Shown here one piece after another: positions 11,321-17,785 of a stretch of 33,278 nucleotides of DNA (within the stretch, counting starts at the first letter, position 1; every line of letters begins with the position of its first letter). This DNA is from Geobacter sp. (GTDB taxonomy: Bacteria; Desulfobacterota; Desulfuromonadia; Geobacterales; DSM-12255): contig VEOV01000332.1 in NCBI GenBank assembly GCA_012026855.1, positions 1 through 33,278 of the forward strand. Reading direction: 5' to 3'. The notes under the pieces are model-generated. The model made no database searches. It had not been told where the DNA came from and was given only the letters and a program-made list of their open reading frames with translations. The translations under genes were made by a program, and so were the position numbers.

Positions 11321-11363
11321 CTTTGGGGAAAATTGCAAGTTCAACTTTCAATTTTCCCCAAAG
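11321..11363. repeat. 43-base dyad between deacetylase and AAA ATPase genes
   Basis: Arms CTTTGGGGAAAATTG (11321-11335) and CAATTTTCCCCAAAG (11349-11363) are exact reverse complements. The interior AAGTT-C-AACTT continues the symmetry around base 11342, with only one mismatched pair. It starts 16 bases beyond the deacetylase stop and ends 18 bases before the ATPase start codon. It could terminate the deacetylase transcript or serve as an operator for the ATPase gene. Confidence 0.75.
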
Positions 11364-11379
11364 CAGTTCCCTCTCTGTT

Positions 11380-12192
11380 TCAGTACACCACATTGCGCTT
11401 CGGCGCTGTGCCGGCCAGCACCTGGGCCAACGCCTTCTGGTTGTCGGCGGCAATCAGCAGATAGCGGGGGAGCTTCATGATGCTGTCGCCGGCAGTGGCG
11501 TGGCGACGCTCGATGGAGAAAGTGGCGATGTAGCCGGCCGCAGTGGCCTTCTGGATCAGCTGATCGTCGTAGATGCCGAAAGGCCAGGCCAGCAGATCGA
11601 CCTTGGTGCCGACCTCTTTCTCGATCTTGTCCTTGGCCTTTTTCAGCTGGGTCTCCACCAGTTTGTCGTAATCCGCCGGTTTGAGTTTCCTTTTTTCCCG
11701 CTTGAAGTTCGGGTGCCAGTAGGTGTGGGACTGGAAATCGAACAGGCCGGTCTTCTTCAGTTCCCTGATCTGGTCCCAGGTCATGGCATACTTGGCATTG
11801 GAAACGGCCGACGGGTAGATGAACACCGTCACCGGCACATTGTACTTTTTCACCAGCGGCAGCATGTCGCTGTAGACGGTTTTATGGGCATCGTCCTCAA
11901 CAATGACCACCGATTTCGCCGGTGGCGCCGGCGCCTTTTTCTGGTACCAGTCGATCAGGCGGCGCAGGGGAATGACGGTGTAGCCGTTCTCCTTGAGGTA
12001 TTTCAGGTGGGATTCAAAAGTGGCAGTGGTCATGGTCATGCTGTCGGCCACAGTCGGGCCGAGGCGGTGGTAGAGCAGGATGGGGACCCCGCTTGCTGCT
12101 GGGGGAGCCGGTGCGGCCATGGCCGGTGCAGCCATGGCCGGTGCAGCCAGAAAAAGGGTGTAGAACAGGAGCGCAGTAAAGAGACGAACCAT
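11380..12192 (-). CDS. Secreted polysaccharide deacetylase (NodB/PgaB-like)
   Basis: 270 residues with a signal peptide (LFTALLFYTLFLAAPAMAA) followed by an Ala/Pro repeat. The NodB deacetylase domain has the catalytic-base/metal-ligand pair Asp100-Asp101 in IVEDDAHKT, the zinc ligands His156 and His160 in SHTYWHPNF, and AWPFGIYDD as the substrate-groove motif. It should remove N-acetyl or O-acetyl groups from an envelope polysaccharide. Motif 1 is VEDDA instead of the usual TFDDG, but the two Asp are kept. The GGAGG ribosome binding site lies inside the 3' arm of the hairpin at 12198-12224, so translation may be structure-controlled. No other exopolysaccharide gene is adjacent. Confidence 0.9.
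   Translation of the reverse strand: MVRLFTALLFYTLFLAAPAMAAPAMAAPAPPAASGVPILLYHRLGPTVADSMTMTTATFESHLKYLKENGYTVIPLRRLIDWYQKKAPAPPAKSVVIVEDDAHKTVYSDMLPLVKKYNVPVTVFIYPSAVSNAKYAMTWDQIRELKKTGLFDFQSHTYWHPNFKREKRKLKPADYDKLVETQLKKAKDKIEKEVGTKVDLLAWPFGIYDDQLIQKATAAGYIATFSIERRHATAGDSIMKLPRYLLIAADNQKALAQVLAGTAPKRNVVY
12106..12150 (-). repeat. Three 15-base tandem units in the deacetylase leader
   Basis: Three near-identical 15-base units (plus-strand form GGCCGGTGCAGCCAT) encode the APAMA repeats just after the signal peptide core. Such a unit can expand or contract in frame and change the linker length. Confidence 0.8.
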
Positions 12193-12197
12193 TGAGA

Positions 12198-12224
12198 AAA
12201 ACCTCCATTGAAATCGGAGGTTTT
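12198..12224 (-). terminator. uup terminator that overlaps the next Shine-Dalgarno
   Basis: On the minus strand AAAACCTCC, a 9-base loop and GGAGGTTTT form a perfect 9-base stem followed by TCTC, 26 bases after the uup stop codon. The stem plus T-run resembles a Rho-independent terminator. Its 3' arm contains the GGAGG that serves the deacetylase ATG at 12192, so folding would both stop transcripts and hide the ribosome binding site. Confidence 0.7.
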
Positions 12225-12249
12225 GTATAGCAGATTTCCTGAAGAAAAG

Positions 12250-14145
12250 CTATTGCCCTCTCAAGGTTTCCAGCTCTTCCCAGCGCTCGTAAACCACCAG
12301 CAGCTCGGTTTCCAGAGCCCCCAGCCGGTCATTGACAACCGTGATCTCCGCTCCGGCAGTTTTGTAGAACTCCGGGTCGGCCAGCCGGGTGTGCAGCGCC
12401 GCCTGCTCGGCCTCCAGCAAGGCGATCTTCTCCGGCAGCGTCTCCAGCTCACGCTCTTCCTTGAAGGTCAGCTTACGGGGCTTTTCCTTTTCCGGCCGGC
12501 CCTTCTCCGGTTGTTTGACCGCTTTCACCGCGGCAGGCACCTCGGCCAGGCTTTCCCTGGTGCGGAGCCAGTCGTCATAGCCCCCCACATTGTCGCTGAC
12601 CCGGCCGTTGCCCTCCAGTGCCAGGGTCCGGGAGACGACATTGTTGAGGAACTCCCGGTCATGGCTCACCAGCAGCAGGGTGCCGCTGTACTCGGCCAGG
12701 ATATCCTCCAGTAGCTCCAGGGTTTCGGCATCCAGATCATTGGTCGGTTCGTCCAGCACCAGCAGGTTGGCCGGTTTGGTGAACAGTTTGGCCAGCAGCA
12801 ACCGGTTGCGCTCCCCGCCGGAGAGGATGTGCACCGGCGTGCGCGCCCGTTCCGGGGAGAAGAGGAAATCCTGCAGATAGCCGATGACATGGCGCTGCTT
12901 GCCGTTGATGGTGACGGTGTCGTTCCCTTCCCCAACATTCTCCTGCACGGTGGCGTTCATGTCCAGCTGGTCGCGCAGCTGGTCGAAATAAAGGATTTCG
13001 CGCCTTGTGCCGAGCCTGATTTCGCCGCTTTGCGGGGGGAGCTCCCCCAGTATGAGGCGCAGCAGGGTGGTCTTGCCGGTGCCGTTGGCGCCGATGATGC
13101 CGATCCGGTCGCCACGCATTACCGTGGTGGAGAGCCCGGCAATAACCGGGGTGTCGTTGTAGCCGAAGGTGACATTCTCCAGTTCGGCCACCATGGCGCC
13201 GGAACGTCCCCCCTCCTGCAGCTGGAGCTTGGCCACCCCCTGCCGGTCACGCCGCTGGCGGTACTCTTCCCGCAGCGCCTTCAACGCCCGTACCCGCCCT
13301 TCGTTCCTGGTGCGGCGCGCCTTGATCCCCTGCCTGATCCAGGCCTCTTCCGCGGCCAGCTTCTTGTCGAACAGCGCCTGGCGGGTGATCTCCGCATCCA
13401 GCAGCGCTTCGCGCCGTTCCACAAAGGTGTCATAGCCGCAGGTGAAGGCGTAGAGCCTCCCCCGGTCCAGCTCGGCCACCCTGGTGGCCAGCTTCCGGGC
13501 AAAGGCCCGGTCGTGGGTGACGAACACCAACGCGGCGCTGCTTTTTTTCAGGAGCTCCTCCAGCCAGCCGATGGTTTCGATGTCGATATGGTTGGTCGGC
13601 TCATCCAGAATGAGCAGGTCCGGGGCGGCGATCAGCGCCCTGGCAAGCAGGACGCGGCGTTTCGTACCGCCCGAGAGTTCGCTGAAAGCGGCTTCCGCCG
13701 GGAGGGAAAGGGAATCGAGCAGCCGTTCCACCTCCTGATGGAGCGTCCAGCCCCCCTCCTCTTCCAGGCGGTGCTGCAATGTTTCCAGTTCTTCCAGCAG
13801 CCTGGCGCTGCTCTCCCTTGCCAGGTGCTGGGCCAGGTTGTGGTAGTCGGTGAGGAGTCTGGCCGCATCCCCCATGCCGGCGGCTACAATGTCGAACACC
13901 GTGCCGTCAAGCCCCGGGGGCGCTTCCTGGGGGAGGGAGGCAATCTTCACCCCCTGCTGGCGGTGGATATCGCCGCTGTCCGGGGGGAGTTCACCGCTAA
14001 GCAGCTTGAGAAGGGTCGATTTGCCGCTGCCGTTGCGCCCCATGAGGCAGAGCCGGTCTCCGGGTTCGATCTGCAGGGAGATGCCGTCAAAGACCGGCGC
14101 GGCGCCGAAAGAGAGGGTGATTTTCTGTAAAGAAATGAGGGCCAA
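12250..14145 (-). CDS. uup: ABC-F ATPase Uup
   Basis: 631-residue soluble protein with two ABC ATPase domains and no membrane segment. Domain 1 has Walker A GRNGSGKST at 36-44, signature LSGGTKRRVLLARAL and D-loop LILDEPTNHID. Domain 2 has GANGTGKTT at about 350, signature LSGGERNRLLLAKL at about 440 and LVLDEPTNDLD. The interdomain linker is rich in Arg (RRTRNEGRVRALKALREEYRQRR in shorter pieces). A C-terminal coiled coil (EERELETLPEKIALLEAEQ) of the ABC_tran_CTD type is characteristic of Uup, which acts on ribosomes or branched DNA intermediates. The start is TTG at 14145 with GGAG 6 bases upstream. Confidence 0.92.
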   Translation of the reverse strand: MALISLQKITLSFGAAPVFDGISLQIEPGDRLCLMGRNGSGKSTLLKLLSGELPPDSGDIHRQQGVKIASLPQEAPPGLDGTVFDIVAAGMGDAARLLTDYHNLAQHLARESSARLLEELETLQHRLEEEGGWTLHQEVERLLDSLSLPAEAAFSELSGGTKRRVLLARALIAAPDLLILDEPTNHIDIETIGWLEELLKKSSAALVFVTHDRAFARKLATRVAELDRGRLYAFTCGYDTFVERREALLDAEITRQALFDKKLAAEEAWIRQGIKARRTRNEGRVRALKALREEYRQRRDRQGVAKLQLQEGGRSGAMVAELENVTFGYNDTPVIAGLSTTVMRGDRIGIIGANGTGKTTLLRLILGELPPQSGEIRLGTRREILYFDQLRDQLDMNATVQENVGEGNDTVTINGKQRHVIGYLQDFLFSPERARTPVHILSGGERNRLLLAKLFTKPANLLVLDEPTNDLDAETLELLEDILAEYSGTLLLVSHDREFLNNVVSRTLALEGNGRVSDNVGGYDDWLRTRESLAEVPAAVKAVKQPEKGRPEKEKPRKLTFKEERELETLPEKIALLEAEQAALHTRLADPEFYKTAGAEITVVNDRLGALETELLVVYERWEELETLRGQ

Positions 14146-14261
14146 GAGATTCTCCGGAATTGCTGCGGCAAGATTCGGCCATCCTACAGCTACCTGGCCG
14201 GATCGTCAACCGCAGAGGCGTTGCAGACCCGTGGCAGCGGTTTCCCCTGTTGACCTGAAGG

Positions 14262-15020
14262 CTAGCCCAGTTTTTTGACAAAGCTCCGGATCCGTCGCGC
14301 ATTGGTCCCCACGTCACTGATACCGACCCGGGAGACCGAACGGATGTCCACCAGCGACCGGTTGCCAGCCGGTGCGACCCGAATGACGATATCGTCCCTG
14401 AAGCCGAACCAGAAGGTGGTGTCGGTCGCCTCGATCCGCCCCTCCGCGGGAACGGCGGCGACTATCTGCCACCCCATGGAGTTGGCCGCGGCCAGGGTCT
14501 TGTCAAAGGCAACGGCCATGGGGAGATCGAGCACCACGGTCTTGATATCGGGATAACCCTGGCGCTGGAGGGCGGCGATTTCCTGGCCGCCGTAGCTGGC
14601 CGGATTGGGGCTCCCCTGTCGGAGCGGCATGACTGCCACAAACGGAGGAGGATTGGCTGTGTCGGTGGAGATGTCGTGGATGCGGGGGAGCCTGCCGGCC
14701 GTCAGTTTCCAGCTTGCCGGTACGGCAGTGAGGGCGGCGCTACCGACCAATGCCAGTAGGGTCAGGAGCAGCCCGATGCGGCGACTACTTCTGAAAGAGT
14801 GGATGGCTGCGGCAAGGGAGACCAAGGCTGCAGCAGAGCCACAGTAGGCGCCGTAGCGGAGCAGGTCGAAGCCGGTGCGAAAGTGCCAGAGCCCCAGACG
14901 GGTGCCAAAGCCGGCGGCTGCCATCAGGAGTGCTGCCACGACGAGGAAAAAGATTCCGGCCAGGGGGAGCAACAGCCCTCTGCCGGTCGAAATATCGCTG
15001 TCTGCCGAACGGTCGTTCAT
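14262..15020 (-). CDS. DUF1499 membrane protein
   Basis: About 252 residues from the ATG at 15020, which has GGAGG upstream; the longer in-frame form to 15128 has no such support. Three or so hydrophobic segments (LLLPLAGIFFLVVAALLMAAAGF, YGAYCGSAAALVSLAAAIH, IGLLLTLLALVGSAALTA in shorter pieces) are followed by a DUF1499 domain with RIHDISTDTANPPPF, GWQIVAAVPAEGRIEATDTTFWFGFRDD and VDIRSVSRVGISDVGTNARRI. The family is widespread and its function is unknown. The conserved pieces match DUF1499 well. Confidence 0.85.
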   Translation of the reverse strand: MNDRSADSDISTGRGLLLPLAGIFFLVVAALLMAAAGFGTRLGLWHFRTGFDLLRYGAYCGSAAALVSLAAAIHSFRSSRRIGLLLTLLALVGSAALTAVPASWKLTAGRLPRIHDISTDTANPPPFVAVMPLRQGSPNPASYGGQEIAALQRQGYPDIKTVVLDLPMAVAFDKTLAAANSMGWQIVAAVPAEGRIEATDTTFWFGFRDDIVIRVAPAGNRSLVDIRSVSRVGISDVGTNARRIRSFVKKLG

Positions 15021-15170
15021 AATTCCATCACCTCCGGAATTATCTTCTGTTTCACAGTTCCAGTGTACCACGGAAGGCGGGTGGAGCGTGATGTTTCCGG
15101 CGGCTTCCGGAGGGTGGCAGTGGGTCATTGAGCTTGGTGTGATTGTCGGTGTCTGGAGAGTGCCTTAGGG

Positions 15171-15277
15171 GCATTTCGTCTTAATTCCTGTGAAATGAAG
15201 CGTCAACAGCAGATACTGTCTGAGCGCAGCGAGTTTATCTGCTGTAGCTGAATGAGCTTGGAATTACAGAAATGGCC
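15171..15277. repeat. Folded intergenic element (imperfect terminal inverted repeats)
   Basis: The gap 15021-15316 contains no gene. At its core, GCATTTCGTCTTAATTCC (15171-15188) is an imperfect inverted repeat of GGAATTACAGAAATGGCC (15260-15277). Inside lies a perfect 10-base stem ACAGCAGATA (15206-15215)/TATCTGCTGT (15236-15245) with a GC-rich loop containing GAGCGCAGCGAG. The nested symmetry suggests a REP/MITE-type dispersed repeat or a structured RNA between the merA and DUF1499 genes. Confidence 0.6.
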
Positions 15278-15316
15278 CGTCAGCACGAAGCCAGACGCCG
15301 GCAATCACGCCAAGCG

Positions 15317-16729
15317 TCACTCGGCGCAGCAGGAGAGGCGGCTGATGTCCCGGCTAAACCCCTGGGCGCAGAGCCGGAGTCCTTCGCCGATGGAAGGGTA
15401 GACATGCATGGTGGCGGCCAGATCGTCCACCGTGGCCTTCAGCCGCAGCGCCAGGGAGGCTTCGTTGATCATGTCCGCTCCCCGGTGGCAGATCAGGTGA
15501 ACCCCCAGCAGACGGACGCTGGGACGGTCGGCGATCATCTTGATGACCCCGTCGGTCTGGCCGACGACATGGGCCTTGGGGATGGCGCTGACCGGCATGA
15601 CATTCACCATGCAGTCGAAACCGGCAGCGCGGGCCTCTGCTTCGCCATAGCCGGCCATGGCGACCTCCGGGTCGGTGAAGATGGCCATGGGAGCGGCCAG
15701 GTAATCCATGCTGCAGCCACAGGAGGCGTTGAACATGTCATCCACGGCCACAATTCCTTCCCTGGCCCCTACCGTGGCAATCATCAGCCTGCCGACCACA
15801 TCGCCGGCCGCCCAGATTCCCGCTACCGAGGTGCGCATCTGACCATCCACCTGGATAAAGCCTTTACGGTCAACAGTTACCCCGACCTCCTCCAGGCCGA
15901 TGCCGTCAGTGGCAGGCAGGGTGCCGGCTGCCAGCAGAATCCGCTCGCAGGTATATTTATGGCGATGGTCCCCCTGGTCGGCATGGACCACGTTCAGTTC
16001 CCCCAGCCTGTCCACGGAACAGAAACTGACATTGGTCGCCACCTTGAGCCCTTCGGCAGTCAGCACGGCTTCGAGGGCGGCCGACAGCTCAGGCTCAACG
16101 GCCGGCAGCAGGCGCGGCCCATGTTCAAGAATGGTGACCCGGCACCCCAGGCGGTGATACATCTGGCCAAGCTCAACCGCCACCACCCCGCCGCCGATGA
16201 TGACCAGTGATGTCGGCAGCTTTTTCAGGAGCAGGGCGCTCCGGCTGGTGAGATAGTTGCAACGCTCCAGCCCGGGCAGGGGCGGGATGCGCGGTGTGCC
16301 CCCCATGGCCAGCAGAATCCGCTCCGCTGTGTAGTTCTGCCCATCACAGGTGACGGTCCGGCTGTCAACCAGCCGGGCGGTCCCCTTGACCAGCTGCAGA
16401 CCCTCCATGCCGGCAAGCACATTGAGATAGCGTTCCTGGCGCAGTTCAGCAACGACCGTTTCCCGATGGCGGAAGAGCCGCTCCGCATCCGGCGTGCTGT
16501 TGTCGTCGTCGCGGCCCATCCCCAACCGGGCGCCACGGCCGGCCTCATGTTTGAAAAGGGCTGCATGAATCAGCGTTTTGCTGGGGATGCAGCCCCAATT
16601 GATGCAGGTTCCGCCCAGGACACTCTTTTCGAACATCAAAACCCTGGCGCCGTAACTCGTGGCACGCAGAGCCGCCGCAAAAGCGGTCGAGCCTGAGCCG
16701 ATAATTATGAGATCTGCTTGTGCAGCCAT
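15317..16729 (-). CDS. merA: Mercuric reductase MerA (no HMA domain)
   Basis: 470-residue FAD-dependent pyridine nucleotide-disulfide oxidoreductase. The N-terminal FAD site is IIIGSGSTAFAAA, the redox pair is Cys42/Cys47 in GGTCINWGCIPSK, and the NAD(P) site is VIIGGGVVAVELG. The C-terminal tail FSRDISRLSCCAE keeps the vicinal Cys467-Cys468 that pass Hg(II) to the active site, and YPSIGEGL keeps the Tyr equivalent of the second active-site tyrosine. This separates it from dihydrolipoamide dehydrogenase. The HMA mercury-binding domain found in transposon MerA is absent. No merR, merT or merP is nearby. GGAGGGAG precedes the ATG. An 18-base gap joins it to the upstream small gene. Confidence 0.85.
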   Translation of the reverse strand: MAAQADLIIIGSGSTAFAAALRATSYGARVLMFEKSVLGGTCINWGCIPSKTLIHAALFKHEAGRGARLGMGRDDDNSTPDAERLFRHRETVVAELRQERYLNVLAGMEGLQLVKGTARLVDSRTVTCDGQNYTAERILLAMGGTPRIPPLPGLERCNYLTSRSALLLKKLPTSLVIIGGGVVAVELGQMYHRLGCRVTILEHGPRLLPAVEPELSAALEAVLTAEGLKVATNVSFCSVDRLGELNVVHADQGDHRHKYTCERILLAAGTLPATDGIGLEEVGVTVDRKGFIQVDGQMRTSVAGIWAAGDVVGRLMIATVGAREGIVAVDDMFNASCGCSMDYLAAPMAIFTDPEVAMAGYGEAEARAAGFDCMVNVMPVSAIPKAHVVGQTDGVIKMIADRPSVRLLGVHLICHRGADMINEASLALRLKATVDDLAATMHVYPSIGEGLRLCAQGFSRDISRLSCCAE

Positions 16730-16747
16730 CTACTCCCTCCGGAAAAG

Positions 16748-17107
16748 TCAGACTATCGGGTTACCCCTGGTCTCCACATCATAGATATGCATGACCGTTT
16801 CCGGCGTGAAAACACAGACCTCGGTCTGTCGGCCGTTTTTCCCCTCGTGGACCCATTCCACCACGTCACCTTTCGTTTCGTGCCGCAGAGCTATCCGCCT
16901 GCCGCAGACCCGTTCGACTTCATGCCACATCTCCTCGGTGGTCAGCAGATCAAGTCCGTCGATCTCTTCGGATGTTTCGGCATTTTTGACAAAGCGGTCG
17001 ATCAGGTCATAGTCCAGAAAGTCGTTCTCCTTGCGCCACCACTTCACGAAACGATGCTCGTCACTTCTGAGCTTTTCCAAAGTACTGTAAATTTCCCGTC
17101 CTCTCAT
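16748..17107 (-). CDS. Conserved-looking small protein, unknown
   Basis: 119 residues, soluble, rich in Glu, Arg and Trp (FVKWWRKENDFLDYDLIDRF, TTEEMWHEVERVCGRRIALRH, VVEWVHEGKNGRQTEVCVF). It has no signal peptide, membrane segment or CxxC metal motif. I do not recognise the family. It is the first gene of an apparent two-gene unit with merA, so it may relate to that enzyme's role, but nothing in it points to mercury binding. A GGGGG/AGG ribosome binding site precedes the ATG at 17107, and a consensus -10 box lies about 56 bases upstream. Confidence 0.75.
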   Translation of the reverse strand: MRGREIYSTLEKLRSDEHRFVKWWRKENDFLDYDLIDRFVKNAETSEEIDGLDLLTTEEMWHEVERVCGRRIALRHETKGDVVEWVHEGKNGRQTEVCVFTPETVMHIYDVETRGNPIV

Positions 17108-17162
17108 GACCTACCCCCTTTGCTCGCCTGTTAGCGGCGAACAGATTGCTTCCTATGTAAAT

Positions 17163-17168
17163 ATTATA
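17163..17168 (-). promoter_or_regulatory. Consensus -10 box for the small gene/merA unit
   Basis: Minus strand reads GTGTATAATATTT, a perfect TATAAT. A -35 hexamer at the proper distance is poor (CTGAAT), so an activator or an extended contact may be needed. There is no MerR-type long-spacer operator that I can see. Confidence 0.45.
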
Positions 17169-17224
17169 CACCCGGTCTAGCGAAATTCAGTGCAGAATAC
17201 TGACAATAACCTTTGCCCCGCTCC

Positions 17225-17253
17225 TTGCCTTTCCCGGTCGTTCATGCTAAAAA
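17225..17253 (+). promoter_or_regulatory. Promoter for gatC
   Basis: TTGCCT at 17225-17230, a 17-base spacer ending in TGC (extended -10), then TAAAAA at 17248-17253. It lies 40 bases upstream of the gatC ATG and is divergent from the promoter of the merA unit. Confidence 0.5.
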
Positions 17254-17292
17254 CTAGCGTTCATTCGCACCATTAACATCACTGGAGCTGTC

Positions 17293-17580
17293 ATGAGAAT
17301 TACCCGCAAAGAGGTCGAGCATGTTGCCCTGCTGGCCCGCCTGAACCTTGCCGAAGGGGAGCTGGAGACGTTTACCGGCCAGATGGATGCCATCCTTGCC
17401 TACGTGGACAAGCTGAACGAGCTGGATACCGACGGCATTGTGCCGACTTCCCATGCCGTGCCGATGGAGAACGCTTTCCGGGCTGACGAAGTACGGCCGT
17501 CCATTGGCACAGACAATGCCCTGGCCAATGCACCTGACAGGATTGAAGCCTTCTTCCGCGTACCCAAGGTAATTGAGTAG
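17293..17580 (+). CDS. gatC: Aspartyl/glutamyl-tRNA amidotransferase subunit C
   Basis: 95 residues, the standard GatC length. MRITRKEVEHVALLARLNL and the LDAILAYVDKLNELDTDG-type helix, followed by PTSHAVPMENAFRADEVRPS and EAFFRVPKVIE, are all typical. GatC is the small clasp that stabilises the GatA-GatB complex which makes Gln-tRNA(Gln) or Asn-tRNA(Asn) by transamidation. GGAG lies 5 bases before the ATG. It is unusual that 205 bases separate it from gatA. Confidence 0.95.
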   Translation: MRITRKEVEHVALLARLNLAEGELETFTGQMDAILAYVDKLNELDTDGIVPTSHAVPMENAFRADEVRPSIGTDNALANAPDRIEAFFRVPKVIE

Positions 17581-17588
17581 CAAAAGTG

Positions 17589-17734
17589 ACGGCGCGAGCC
17601 GGATCGAACGGAAACAGCCGGGGCTTCCGAGATGACGTAAAAAGCGCCTGACTGCCTGACATGATGACAGCTGTCGAAGTCGGCACTGCGGGTATGGAAG
17701 CAGAGGCGTTGCAGTGAGAGCCGGTTCGCGCCGT
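17589..17734. repeat. Long-hairpin element between gatC and gatA
   Basis: ACGGCGCGAGCCGG (17589-17602) and CCGGTTCGCGCCGT (17721-17734) are reverse complements with one mismatch in 14. Smaller nested stems lie inside, for example GGAA...GCC/GGC...TTCC near 17610-17630 and CGCCT..CTGC/GCAGAGGCG between about 17654 and 17708. The block fills most of the 205-base gap inside what is normally a tight operon. No ORF or Shine-Dalgarno suggests a gene. It may be a MITE/REP-type repeat or a structured RNA. Confidence 0.6.
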
Positions 17735-17785
17735 TACAATACTCGAAATAATTGAGATTTCCCCCAAATTTGGAGAATTTTGCCA

